This document shows, in pieces, positions 37,501-52,500 of a stretch of DNA of 64,000 nucleotides; positions within the stretch are counted from its first letter, which is position 1; each line of letters opens with the position of its first letter. Position numbers and translations under genes: made by a program. Below the pieces are notes generated by a model. It was not told the origin of the DNA. It saw only the letters and a list, made by a program, of their open reading frames with translations, and ran no database searches. Origin of the DNA: Neodiprion pinetum (lineage: Eukaryota; Arthropoda; Insecta; Hymenoptera; Diprionidae); the NCBI RefSeq assembly GCF_021155775.2, contig NC_060233.1, positions 7,380,782-7,444,781 of the forward strand, in the 5' to 3' direction.

Positions 37501-40500
37501 AGAAAAAAAAAAGTCACCGAATCGACTAAACGAATGGTCACGGGCGGCGAAGTAAATATTTCTTTGTCTCGATTCAAGATCTGTTTGTTTTAAAAAAATA
37601 TTTAGTTTTTTTATTCATTCATTTATTTTTTTTAACAAAACGTTATTTTCGTAATACATACGTGACGGGAAAAAATGAAAACCAGACACATTTCGTATCT
37701 ATATAATATGTTTATTTGAAGAATAATTTCGTCGAAGACCAGTGTAATTCGATTAATTGGAAAAAACGACTAAACTATTGATCGCGCAGCACCGGTTCGT
37801 ATTCGAAACTCGAGTCCAGCGTCTCTTTGGCAATGCAGCCAGGATACAAAAGTGTAACAAGTAAGCACGAATAGTCCTGGCGTGCATAAACATACACGTA
37901 ACGTCGGTATGCCTGCGCTGCGCATGCGCAAGAGTTGCGGTAGGTAGGCAATATTTTATGCCGATCGTGAGTAAACGCGGAGGCTGCATGCGGCTGCATT
38001 GTTCCGTACGTACTACACGGTGTGCGGGTATTTATACGTATGTATATTGTTTGGAGAAAAATGTGTCAAGCGAATGCTGAATTAATTGGAACCCCGCAGG
38101 ACAGCCTCTTGTTTCCAACTTCTTCTACCTCTCTGCACGCTCAAGTGAATGAATACAATACCTACAGATATGTATGCAATACCGAATATGTTATACATCG
38201 TGTGTACAACGTACGTAAAGGGCATTCCACTACGACTAACGGATTTTTTTCAGATATTTAAAAATGGCGGGTGGTATTTAGACTACAAAAAAAAAAAAAC
38301 GGGTAAACGAAAAATCAGAACTCGGAAAGTGTTTGGAAAAGAAATCTTGGGAAAAAAACATCGCGAATGTGTTTCGCGACTAGAGAAACAATTTTAAGAA
38401 ATTAGAAATCAAATTGGAGATACGGTATGTACGTTGAGAATGCACGGGAATTGGTGAAACCGATCAAAGAAATATGAAAAATGATACGTAAAATATAAAT
38501 AAACGTTCTTAAAACGGCAGCTTTTTTTTTTCTTTTTCATGGTCCAAAAAAAAAATCAATTCGATAACTGGTGAGATGAGTTTAAAAATTCATACAGGGT
38601 AAAGATGAGAGATTAAAAGTATGCGCAAATCGTATTGGAAGATTTTACGGGGTCGTAACGAGATAGGAAAAATCTTTGATGAAATTGAATAATGTAACGA
38701 TCAACGTTTTACCGACAATGAGTTGGCGTGGAACGCCCCATATGTATACATGATGTGTATATGGATATATATATATATATATATATACACAAGGGCCGAA
38801 TTATGGCCGAAAACCGAATCTCTCAGCATGTCCGCTTCTCCTGACAGCTCACCTTGATTTATAGATTCTTTTCCTGCGGCGCAGCTGCCGTGCTCGCCAA
38901 ACGTTCGCAACTCTTCTTTCGTCTCGCAACAAAATGTAAGTATAATTGCGCAACCTACTCCAGGATATTCGCGTCTTGCAATTCAAGTGCCTCGATCTTG
39001 GATTTCTTATTGCGAAAAGTTTGGCTTTCAAATCGAGTTGAGAGAGATAGAAAATAATAATGGAATTTTTTTTTTTTTTTTATTTAAATAGATAAAAATT
39101 AACAATTCTCTCATTTACGAATACTTGTAGGCGGAAAATTCATACCTTTTAGATATTCAACTACCATTTCAGTTATATTCTTAGGGTAATAAAGTTAGTA
39201 AAAGGAATATCCATTTTTGTCCAACCACGATCTTATTCTTAAACAGTTCGAAAGGGTGTCGGTGGATTTTATCACCACTCTCCAGTACTGTAATCTTCAC
39301 TTGAATATAATTTTCAATATTTACAATCGTCTGTAGGGTTATTTAATTTTAATTAATTAATTAATCAATTGATTTCAGAAGGTAAAGAAAGAAAAAAACA
39401 GAAATAGAAAAAACTTTACGCAGTGCGAATTCAATGATTTCCGCAGTTGTCCCGTCGTTGCCCGATTTTAGAAAAGCTGACAAATCCACGTCGAAAAATA
39501 ATTTGCCAACATCGATCAAACGTGCATAGGTATTTAAATAACTGCGAGGAAATGTTCAAATTTATACCAGCTCCGATGTCGAGTGTAAATCACCACAGAG
39601 GCGTTTGTCCGTAACAGTACTTCAGCGGGCTGAGATTTCGCAACGGCACAGACAGATCATCGTGTACCGAATCCTTCCCTAGTTCGCGCATAATCTATTT
39701 CTAAAATCTGAACTCGAGGAGACGATAATACAGGTATGTAATCTTGAATTTACGCGTTTCAGCGAGTACATTTGTAGTAAAGACATGCAACGCGTGCAAA
39801 CTGCAACCGGTATGCTATGCAAGGTCTTGAATTAGGTACGCGAGGTATAAGATTCCCGTATCGAAAGGCTAATGATCTTGAGATTTCTTCGATCTCGCCT
39901 CCTGCGTAGTACGTATAGTGCATTCAGCGTGTACGATGATGCAGGCAAAAGGATGTGCCGCTAGAGATTGGTCAGCTGTCGGCTCTCGATAGAACGAAGT
40001 CTGCCAAGAGCCGCAAGCTCACGTCACTCCTCAATTTCCGCATTAAAGTTGCAGAGTAAAACCGGTGTGTAAAAGGATGTGAAGAGATGAAAAAAAAAAG
40101 GAAAAAAAAAAAAAACTTAGCTACTTTTACGTCGTCCGAAGCGGTACTTTCAAAGCTCTGTATAAAAAGCAAATATACATATGTGCATGTATGTAAAACG
40201 TATAAATAAATTTTTTTCTACCCGTACCTGTAATTCCCAATTAATCATTTCATGCACAGAAGTTTTAATTTCAAGTTTTGATTCAGTCGTAATTATGCAG
40301 ATAATACCAGGAACCTGACGAGTTGCAAACTGCAACTTATTGCGTGCAAGATTATCGAATCTCACATTCGGAATGATCGCGGCGGCCATTTTGCCAACGA
40401 ACTGATTCGATTGCTGATACCGTTACTCGATCTTATTCCATTCGAGATTTCACCCAGGTTTGCGGATAAAAGATGAAACAACGGGTATATAAACGACGCT

Positions 40501-43500
40501 TTCCTGCAGTACTTACATCTGCAGGAGTTGATCAGTCTGAGCTTTGGATCAAACTTAATCGGTAAAAAATAGGGGCGCGGCTGAGCAATATGGCGGCGAT
40601 AACTGGACTGTCGGAAAATTGTCATGTATTTGATCAATTACGCGAATACGAAAGTAGAGAAAACTCAGTGCAAGCTGTGAAGCTTTAGTTATTTCGCAGG
40701 GAATCGATTTATCGAAAAAAATACGATAAAACAAGTCTTTTAAAATTAAATATGGCTCATTCGGAGTAACGCATTATTTTCCCACCAGATGTCACAGCGA
40801 TATATTTTCGTTCCCAAAACTCGGTCCAACCTTTTATAGTAATTGTCGCATATCTGCGGATATTACGTAAGATTGAAATGCATTAGTTGTAAATTATATG
40901 TTGGAAAAAAGTGGCATGTCGACCAATAATAAAAAAAAAAAAAGAACAAGAAGGAACAAAGATGTCTGTGCATGAGAAAAATCTTCCAGCACCCACAATA
41001 ATAAAACCCCTGAAATAATTCCAATTAATATGGGTTGATTAACGAGAAATGTTGATATGTCATCGCTTATTCGACGCTAGCTGTACAGTATATTAAGAAA
41101 ACCCTAAATTTACCCAGATTTTGATGATTTTTGGTACTTTTTGTGAGAAATGATTATAGGTTTTTTTTTTTTAATTTATAAAAAAAAGTGGCAAACCACA
41201 AATCTAATATTATTTCAAATCTGTGATTAAATCCTTGTATCTTTAAATTTCGTCTGTACTTTAGTGTGAAAAAGCTGACTGTTTATGATGAATGTGTAAT
41301 CGGCATGGAAAATTAATGTTTTTTTTTTCTCTCCCTACTGACCAAGTTTAGGAATTGGAAATGGTAATTATTACAAGTAATAATATGCAATATATGTAAT
41401 TCCACTTTAAAAGCACCTTTTTTTTTAGCAAAAAATACTTTTGCTTAAGTTGAAAATTAATTGAACGACGTAATTCTATATCGGTTCAAATGCTTCACGA
41501 AAAAAACGCACAATATTTTGTGATGAGTCTAGTATGTTTGCTGACAATCTCAAAGAAAAAAAAAAAAAAAAAAAAGTGAATTTCTACATGATTTCAACTT
41601 CGACCTTGAATAACTTTTGAAAGAGTTTGGTTGTCAAAAAATTATAAGAAACATTTTTCGTAGATCATTAAAATCCCCACGAAAATATGTATCGGAAATT
41701 TATGTAGATTGGCTCGTTACTGATCTACAAAATTCGGAAGTAACCGATATTATTTCCTCATGTTAATCGAATAGAAAATGTAAAATTGCGTTCAGGAACC
41801 ACTAAATATTAATATTAAGAACCCGAATACAGGAGGCGTCTTATTTCCTCTTCCTACGACCATTGAACATGTGACATTAACAAAAAAAGGTACATTTTTT
41901 TTTCAACCAGTCCAGTCTATATGTATTACACGGTATAATAAATGCCGCAGAGCTCCGTCAGGTCTGGAGGATGCAGGCTCGCGGTACTCGCAAGAAATTG
42001 GAATGCATTCTCCGACCGAGAGCCGGTATGTGCAAGAGTTGACGAAAAACGTCGGTGTCTCTGCACGAATGGATGTATAAATGAAAATTTAAAACCCCAC
42101 GAGTCATACGAAGTGAAGCATTTTAGTTATGGGCTTGGGAAAAATGAGCGTGTTATATTCCTGTTGTTATTATACTCGGCTCATACCATATTAATGACTG
42201 CATCGTATATATATATATATATGTATATATACCTATGTATTATGCAGCGTAGAGCTCTATGCGCTATTCATAAATATACACGCCTGCATGAATATGAATC
42301 GCCCCCTCACGAATTATCAAACAGTTCTTCAATCGTCGGACTCACTCACTCTCTCTCTCTCTCTTTCTCTCTCTCGTCCTTTGAGTCGAGCATTCAGAGA
42401 TCGGAGATAAGAAAAAAAAAGGGGGGGAGAGAGGGACAGGGGGCGGGGAAAGGTTCGGCCTGACGAAAATGACTAGGGTCTCTGGAATGTCGAGCGATAA
42501 TTCGTCCTTTGCTACGGAACACCGAATGAATGAAAGATGAAAAGTTGTCTACGTACGTAGGTACACATATGTATATTTACAGTGAAAGTCTCAATTACTA
42601 ACAGACGAAGAAGATTTATAGCTTGGATAATTATTTTTCAATGGGTCGGATTTATTGATTGATGAATAAATTTTGTCACGATTTTATATATTGATTATTT
42701 TCGCGTTGCGAGGATTAAAAATAACGACGAATACCTTTGAGTTAGAGAATAATATCGAAAGATATTTAACCTCTGCGATTTGTTTGAAAATCATAATTGG
42801 ATATTTACCGTATATGTTCGTCGAGCAAAAATTTTTTCGCCGCTGCAATCGAGGCATCGGCATTCAAATTTTTTTTTTTTTTTCATCACATCCGTATTTT
42901 TAATGCCCGCATTTTTCACGGTATCTTCGCGAAGCTTGCGAATATAACGACATTCAAATAAAAATACTTATTAATTGCTTGTTGGATTAAAGAGTGCCTA
43001 TAAAAATGATGGGAAAAACAAAAGCAACGAAAATATCGCAGTTTTAACGATTTAAAATGCAGCGTTACACAGCTACGTACATATTATACACTGCAAGTTC
43101 ATACGTTGCAAATATTTATGCTGATTGCAAAATGTGTTTCCAGTTATACGACGTGCAATGTGATGAAATGAAGCGCGATGCTTAAGATAACGTGACACGG
43201 AATCAGGTATACATATATGCATGTGCTCTCCACCTTGGTTAATTACATGGTAACCTAATTAACCGGCGGTAATTAATAACTATATGTATACGCGATACCT
43301 GTATTAATACGCAATATATACGATCTCATGACGTACGTATAACGTCTGTTGCGTGCCTTGTGTAATAAAACAAAAAATGTCGAACTTGAATTTTGAAAAA
43401 TCGTAGAAAATTATTTGATTCTATCAAGTGGTCGTTGAAATTTATTCAAATCTCGCGGAAGGATCGCGTTTGAAAACATTTGCGAGCGAAGAAAACTTTA

Positions 43501-46500
43501 CATAAATTCTGAAGGATGTTCGAAAACCTTTGCAAAGTAACGCGTTGAAAAAAAAAAAAAAAAAATAACGAAAGATACATGTAAACATTAACGTCGACTG
43601 AAATCGTACAAAGAATTGGTATCAAGTTTCATAGATTCGTTAAAAAATGTTTAAACATTGTTTTAAAGGTGACGTGCGAAATTTTTTCACCGACATACAT
43701 CAGGTAGGGGATACAATCCGAGTGTTTTGCGTATCTTTCTGCAAACCTATCTATAAAATAGATAAACACGATGACCCGAATGTGAATCGATGTAAAACGA
43801 CGGATCATCGATTTACGGACGGATTCTTTGGTGGCGCGATGCGCAGTTATACATAGATGAAATAACGTATTTCTAGTCGGTTGCATAAATTCGACGCATC
43901 ATTGTCCACGATGATATTATGGTACACCTACCTATAATATTTACAACGCATACGTATGCATAAATATAGGCGAAACGTATTTGTGTAGGTACGTAACGGT
44001 TGCCGAGAGTTTATAACTCGCTCGCTTGCATTGTGAGCCACGGTTCAGTTATTCGGATACACCTCTTATATTTATACGAGTATATTACAGGCATCTGGAC
44101 GCGGGCATGCGTTTTACCCCTTTATATCTACGACAAAATCTGTACAATTTCTGCTCGTTAACTGCAAACATTATATTTATAATACCTGGAATTTATACGG
44201 ATCGTGATACCGCGGTATGATACCATACGTCGGCTTTATCGTGTAACGTTATATAGGATAGAAATATATATGGGGAATTCCGTGCGAATCGGACCCTCGC
44301 CGTTCCTGATTTTGTAGATATTTAAAGTAATTTTCGAAAAGGATCTTACTTAAAATTCTCAAAAATTTCTCAGAAATAGAAGTATTCAGAATTTTTTGGG
44401 AATTTTCAAACCGTTTAAACAATGTTCAAGTCTGTCAAAAAAACGGGCCCATCATAGGGCCCGGTCTTGAAATGATTGGAGTGGAAAATACAGTTTTTGA
44501 AAGTTTTAAAAAAGATCATTTTCAAATTCTGAAAAAATCCGACAAAATTCAAGACACAGTTTCAGAATCGAGACGATTGCAGAAAAAATGTTGAACAAAA
44601 TCAAAAATGGTGAGGGTCAGACGTTGGTCGGTTCGCATGGAATTCCCCATATATACATATACATATAAGATATTCTTACGTGGTGTAAGCGATAAACGAG
44701 CGATTACAAACAACGTAGCCGTGGCGTGCCATATGGCCTTTCGACTTATCAAAATTTCCCATACACATTTAGCTTATTCGTCGGAAAGTTGAAGCAGGAA
44801 ATGAAAAATAGGATGTTTGAAAAAACTAAGAAAACGAGAAAGAAACATTAATGGATAGATCGATGGATTAAATTACGCCAAGTGTGCTATGTTACAATTT
44901 ATCATGCCCCCTTTGAAGAATTCGTGCAAAAATAACTGATTCGTAGCCAACGTTTGCGATAATTTAATGTTGGGATGACTGAAAAAAAAAAAATAAATAA
45001 ATAAATAAAAGAAAGAGAACGGCAAAAAATTAATTACAGTCAAGTATGTGTCAATGCATGAATATGAATACGTAAATTTACGGATTTTACATTATATATT
45101 TATTGTTCGCGTAGCGGTGTGTCAATCATATGTACGTACACGTCTATATGTATGGATTGTATGAGGTATGCGTGTGAAAAGATGTGAATAAATTATACGT
45201 CAGCTTTTGACACTCGATCGGAATACTTTCAACAACGAGTGGCTGTTCAGAAAAATGACGTATACGAGTTTCGTTGTGATTATTAATATTATACAGTTTC
45301 TCGATCCTAGATCTTGTACAGCGCAAAATAAATAAACAAACAACTCGATGAAAATGTGCCAACCGGGTTGATTTAGGTATAATTTATAATAGCTGTTATA
45401 AACGAGCTGACAGAATAAGAATATTATACGCGGTATAGATTCGGAGAGAGAAATCGAACGAAGGTATGAAAGTATATTAACCAGTTTTGCCTAATTGTTG
45501 AAAAAAATATATATTTATACACGTATGCACGTTTCGGTGTTCCAAAAAGAAAATAGAAAAAAAAACCAATTTTTTTCTTCAAACGCGCTATAAAATTTCG
45601 CTGGAGTATCTGAAATAGAATATCACAGCCAAATATGAGGTCTTAATATCGATATTCAGAGGTGCCTATTTTATTTTTTCCATATTCTTATAGGAAATTT
45701 TACGCTCTGTAAAAAAGTACCGAGAGATATAATTTTCCCAACTCTAACCGATCAAGAGATATTCGTGTACCGATAAACATTCGAGTCAGCTTGAATATCT
45801 CTTAATCGATTGGAGTTAGGAAAATTGGATTTTCTTCACGATTCTAGTCGGTTCAATATTTTTGGCCCACCTTGTACGTATATATATTTATACATGCGTG
45901 TGAAAAATAAAAACGAAGATGCGATGCTCCGGCGTCTAATTAGAGATGCGTTCGTTAGACAAAATATAAACGAGGTGTCGATATAACGAAATGTAGACGT
46001 GAATTGTGAGGCGAAGAGATATTAATCCCACAGCATCATTACGAATACATACATTTACACACGGAAGGACATTAAGGCATAGACATAATGGGTGAATTAT
46101 GCATTCGTATAATACGCGTTATACAGTTATTTTCTACCTGTTAAATTTCACATTATTATACTTTAAATATATACGCCTGTATCACACGATAATAAAAATT
46201 CCGGTATATATACCTACATATGTACCGTGTTCCATACGAGAATCTTACGTGCATATAACGACGAGACCGAATCTTCAAATTTTTCCAACAACATACGTGA
46301 AATTTGAATAACTTGGAAATAAAAGTTTTTCAAACAATTATTTTCCTGTTTACAATGATGACATTTGCTTCGGTATCGCGTGAAATATCGTCACGTTCTT
46401 CGAAACACCGACAAAAATTTTTTTAAACAACTTCGTAACGGCGACAAAAATTGTTATATTAATTTTTGAACATCGGATCACGTCACTTGTATCAGCAGTT

Positions 46501-49500
46501 GACAATGAACGGATAAATATGTAATTAAAAAAAGGTTTTATCTTTAAATGCACTTTAATTACAGAAATAACATTGTTTAAAAAGCCAAGTATATAATACT
46601 CGATCAGATTCTCGGTTTAAAAATTATCCGAACGAACGAAGTAACGGTTGGAGAGGTAAAAAAAAAAAAAGAAAAAAAAAAAAAATAAAAGAAAAGAGAA
46701 AAAATATACATCTGAACAAACTGCGATCGCTTTTTAGAGCTAGTTTTAACGACGACGTGAAAATGTTGGACGTTTGTCGGTCGTACATGGAATGCCCCGT
46801 ACAAACACGAAGCGTGTAAATAAAATACGTTACAAAGAAGAAAAAAAAAAAAAAAAATAGACAAAAAAGAAGACCCGCAGGAGGAGGAATAGCTAAACAG
46901 CTGATCACATAAATCCCGTCCGATGGGTGCTGCCGATAATCGACGGAAGCCCATATGGACCGTCAATTTATAAGCGTAAGGTTTGAAGTGTAAGAAAAAA
47001 AAAAAAAAAAACGTAAAAGTTGGTTGGAATTTATCATCCTCTGGCTCATTAATAAAACATCTAATAATAAGCAATACATTATTGCACGCTCTTCTGTAAC
47101 GACGTAACGCTTGTACGGTATAATTAATGGGGAAAACCATGAAAAGGAAAGAAAAAAAAAAAAAAAAAATGCCATGTCGGATGAATTAGTGACGAGGATC
47201 GCTAAGTAAGAATTTAATTACAATATCATATGTGAAATTTAATAGCCTGACATCTTAATCAGTTGAAAGTTGTGTGGAAAACTTGTAAAACTTGACGTAT
47301 AATCTTGTTGCAGGAAAATTATTGTCCAATAACAAATGTGTGGATTTAAAAAGTTGATCTTTCTGTACGAATTATGAAAGCTGATACAAGTGATACAGAA
47401 TTATTTGAATTTCGATAAGATTATACGTATATTTGTAAGTTACCTGTAAGCGATTTTGGAAAATTTTCTACAGTTTCTAGTTGTGATTTTTGATTATGAT
47501 TAATAAGGTTGTATTAAACGTGACTAAAACGTTACGAAACAAACTATCGCTAACACTAATATAGTCACAGTATCTAATTATGACAGGACAAAGGACAAAA
47601 ATTTTGAAACATGCCCGATTACGTTGACTTGATTTTTTTGACAGGGAAATTTTTACACTTCATTTGAAGGCTGAACCTCTTTTGTAAAATCGTATAATAC
47701 TTGTACAAGGCATCATTCAAAATCTACCTCCTCTCACTTTGTGCGAGAAGTGATCAGTCAGTATAAAATTTCAAATACAGAGAATTAGGAAGTTTTTGAA
47801 AAATAAATATAAAATGATATCTAACCCAATATAATATTCCTCAAAGTTTATAAACATCATTTAGACATTGATCGAATGCTTAGAATATTTCTCGCGAAGA
47901 ATAATACAGCGTAGGTTAATAAAATTGAACGAATTCAAGTTTTCGAAAGAATTTCACCATTGCCATTTAATACGATGTTCTATAAGAGATAAAACGGTCT
48001 TGAATTTGTAAAATAAAGCCCGTCGTCACGCACGTCGTTATTCTTATTCGCTTAGCGCAAGCTAGCCTTTAGTATTATACCTATTCCTATATATATATAT
48101 ATATATTGTATATGTATATATACATTATGCATAAATAATTGTATACCGAGTACTCAGGCGGTGGAATCTCGGTGGCATAGAACACTGGAGGGTTTCTTGT
48201 GCTGGCGATCGTTAGGAAGAATTTTTTCTCATAAACCAGCAGCCGCTGAGAGGTGTGGCTGACAATGAGTCTACTGTCCGGCATTAATGTAACGGCTAGA
48301 TCAGTTTTACGAGTTCAAAAAGCGCGCTAGAGACAATCGGCGGCTATCGCGTAACGCTCGATGCGTAATATATTGTATTATACAATAAAAATTTTCTGCG
48401 CGTATTACTATTGCGGTAGATCTCCTTTCCTGTCAAAAATCATCGCGGATAACTCGTCTTGTTAGATGAAATTACAGTCGAAATTGAAAATATGGCGAGA
48501 GATCCGTTCGAAAGCTGTTACCAAAATCGATCGGGCAGAATTCGATCGAAACGTCACGTCGACGTTGACGTTGAAACGAATTTTAAACTCACGAACATCG
48601 ACTGTGAATAAACGACGATTGATAATTTCAGACAAATGACGTGGCTGCGATTAACCCGAGTGTCAGATTTAGATCAATGGTTCGTCGTTGGTGTAAAAAG
48701 CGCCTGTTTAATTCGCCCCGAAATCGTTTGCGGAGAGATTTATATGCCGTGCGTGTGAAATAATTACCGCGAGTATAACGAATAACAGAGCGTAAAAAAG
48801 TGTCACTGTACAATCATATCCCAGCATGTTTGCCGTTTGATTAAATCACCGTCGCGGCACAGAAGTTGTAGGTATTTTATATATATATATACACGAAGGT
48901 AAACGGTCTTTGTGCACGGAATCGTGCTTGCGAAGCGATAAATTTGAGTGAAAAAAGCTTCTCCTCCATTTAAACGAACATGCGTTCACGTTTCACGAAC
49001 GAATGTTAGATCCTTAATTTTACGCCTTTGTAAAAATGTATAACTCGAGTCTCAAACAATTTTTAACGATCAGCCGATGCTCGTATTCAAATGTTGTCAA
49101 TTGATGATCAATCGCTCGATCCGAAACGAGCGAATCGTTCGAGAGCCTGAGATCTCATTCGTATTTTCGACTCGTCACCAAGTGTCGAAAAAGTTGTAAA
49201 ATTTATCGGAAAAAAATAACGAAGAACGAGTCGAGGTTGCATTTAAGTCTGTTTCATTAGTAAAAGTCCATGGTTATTTGATATTTGAATAAAATCCACC
49301 GTTAGGTACCTTTAATGTCAAAAAACATACAGGTATATATTCGAAAAGAACTTACCTCGGAAAGGCGAGCCTAAGATCAGTCCTAAGTTTGTTCAGTAGT
49401 TCGCTGACGGAAGTAAACTGGCGCAGAGTCATCTCTCCGCAACCGGAAGCGTATCCGGAACTGGAACTGGTCGTGGACGGTAAAGTTCCATTCTGAGTTT

Positions 49501-52500
49501 CCGGTGCGGGTGATGGAATCGGACGTCTTCCCCATCTCCGAAGGGCGACGGCGTAATCCTCGGCGTTGTAAGTCGGAGGCCTGAGGCGTTCTTGTTGCTG
49601 CGGCGAGGAAAACGAAATAAACAAATGTAAGAATGAGAAGGAAGGGAAAAATAAAAAAAAATAGAAAAAACAACGAGCGTAGATCACGTACGTATACGCG
49701 TGCGTACAAATACGGGAAAAAAAATAGGAATACGAAATAAGTCGAAATTAAACTCGTAGCTGCGATAAGATCGTCGGGTTTTTATTTATTTATTTTATTT
49801 CTCTTCTCTCCCTTCTATCCGCAATCCGAATTCTCATTCCACAGTATCGGCACGCTATGCGTGCGGTGATCGAGTACAATGTTATAATAACATTGTTCTC
49901 GCCTCTATCCCGTCGACGGAATTAAAACTATTCCTATAACCCTTCCTTTTTTGGCTTCTCGAGACGTCGCCGTCCGAACGCGCGGCTCCGATCGATCTAT
50001 CTGTCCGTCCATCGATCGATCGATCCAAGTTTCGGAGGTTCAATGGACTGATTTTGACCGTTCGACCGCCGCTGCTGGATGTCGGAGTTGGGCAATACGG
50101 ACAGCATATATCGGCTATGATTTGGAACGGGTTGAGATACGTGGCGTAATTGCCTCCTCGGGAATCTTACACGGCCAGAGCCAGAGCTAGCAATTATAAT
50201 ACCATTAAAATAGCCGCGAAGATCGGCGCGCTGCGCCAATCAAGAAATCGTCTCTGGAGATGTAAAAAAACAAAAAAAAAAAAAATCATCGATTTTAATC
50301 GAAATGAAAAACGGATGAAAATAGAAAGGAACAAAATATCACCGTGCGACGAGTTGAAAAATCGATAACGTCGAGATCGAATTCTATTGCAGACGTACAA
50401 ATATGTTTGTTAATGTATAATTATACGCTAAGACCGGACGCATCAAAATTCGTTCGCATACGTTAAACGGTTCATGGTTCTTTTTCTTTATTTCTTTTGC
50501 TTCCTATTTTCGTCAAGTTCACCCCGAAGCCGTATGCCGGGAAATTTTACTCACGCGCCGCGAAATCTATACGCCTATGTCGTTATTTATATAAGCGCAG
50601 CCTGGATACGGACGGTAATTAGTACGTGTATTATACATACACGGTTTGAACTTCCGCCAAACGCGATATCTCACGATCGCACATTACTATGTCGGTTAAA
50701 AACATTTACGAGCGGTTCTCTGTATTGCTGTGAAAAAGATAGAGGCGAAAGAGGCGGGGTTGAAGTTATTAATTTGAGATGTTCCGAAAGCGCCTGATTC
50801 CGATTTATTTCGTGGCGAAACTTGAAGCAACGAAATCAAACTTTGAACAAGCAACAAAGTTCAAACAAAGTTCGAAAAGAAACGACAAACAGCAAGATTC
50901 CAAAAATTCAAGTTAGGATAAAGCAAAGTTTAGAAAATTAAAGTTCCGATAGAGTAAACTTCCGAAAATTAAAATACACTCGCAGAGCGTAGTTTACTCG
51001 AAGAGTGGGTGTGAAAAATCAGAAATACCGAAAATGGGAATGATCAGAATTCCGAGCCTAAAAATATCGAAAATCGAAAACAAAGAAAGTTCGAATTCGT
51101 GAAATTTCAGCATGCCAGAAATTCACGGAACTGAAAATCTTCGATCGTTCGGAATTTCGAAGGTTTCAGATTTTTTCATTTTTTCATCTTCGCACTTTCG
51201 ATACTTTGAGTTCTCGGCGTTACGTTCTTTCGGAATTTTGCCTTTTCCGAACTTTGAGCATCGGGTTTTTTCGATTTCTCGTTAAAGTTTGATTTCTTTA
51301 CTTCAAGTTTCGCCACCAAAAAATTCGGAATTTGTCGCTTCCGGCAGTCTTCAAATTCGAAATTTCAACCTCGGTCAAAAAATTAGAAAAAAAAAAAAAA
51401 GAAAAACGAATAGATAAACTAAATTTTGTAACGTTGCAGGATGAAAAGTGCGGAGAAGTATGTAAGGTACTGTAATCTTAGCGCAAGAGTTGCGATGCGT
51501 TAATGGTGGATGATGCAATATATTATTGCCCAAAGCTTTGCCAAGCTAATACATCCCGATTATCAGTTCAATTCCCACGCTCGATGCTTCAATTTACAAG
51601 TAGAAGAAAAAAAAAAAAAAAACAACACACACAATAAATAATTCAGGCTTGGCAATAAATGTAGTGCAATTAAATTAATATTTCGAGCGATTTTACTGCT
51701 GCTTTTAGTCATAGTCTGAAACTTGCCTGGCGAAAAAAAGGATGAAAGATAATTAAAAAAAAAATAATAATACTCCACTATAAGTTTTTATTCATATATT
51801 AAACATAAACGTCTTTAGAAGTGATTTTATTTTGAACCTATATTGCTCTGACGATTCTTTAATACCAACTATACATACACGATCGAAATACAAGTCAGTA
51901 TAATATATACGTATATTAATAATTCTGAAACAAGTTGATTGTTCCAAAAACGCGAGTTGATTTTTCAACGTCGTGTTACAATATATGTCTATAAAGGTAA
52001 AAACAAAAAAAAACAACACACACAATAAATAATTCAGGCTTGGCAATAAATGTAGTGCAATTAAATTAATATTTCGAGCGATTTTACTGCTGCTTTTAGT
52101 CATAGTCTGAAACTTGCCTGGCGAAAAAAAGGATGAAAGATAATTAAAAAAAAAAAAAATAATACTCCACTATAAGTTTTTATTCATATATTAAACATAA
52201 ACGTCTTTAGAAGTGATTTTATTTTGAACCTATATTTCTCTGACGATTCTTTAATACCAACTATATATACACGATCGAAATACAAGTCAGTATAATATAT
52301 ACGTATATTAATAATTCTGAAACAAGTTGATTGTTCCAAAAACGCGAGTTGATTTTTCAACGTCGTGTTACAATATATGTCTATAAAGATAAAAAAAAAA
52401 AAAAACATACTGTTTGACGTAGAATCTCCTGTATATAAATGTACAATACGTGTATGCACAGACGTACAACGTGTCGTATATTCGAATACGAGCTCTTACG

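Noticed and set aside
46604..47140. 178-codon open frame (-)
   Set aside because: Runs of Phe come from several poly-A tracts on the plus strand; no protein-like pattern between them.
51792..52459. Open frames of about 100 codons repeated in the tandem duplication (-)
   Set aside because: Both copies encode the same low-complexity, Phe/Ile/Tyr-rich peptide from AT-rich DNA; no domain and no splice or start context.
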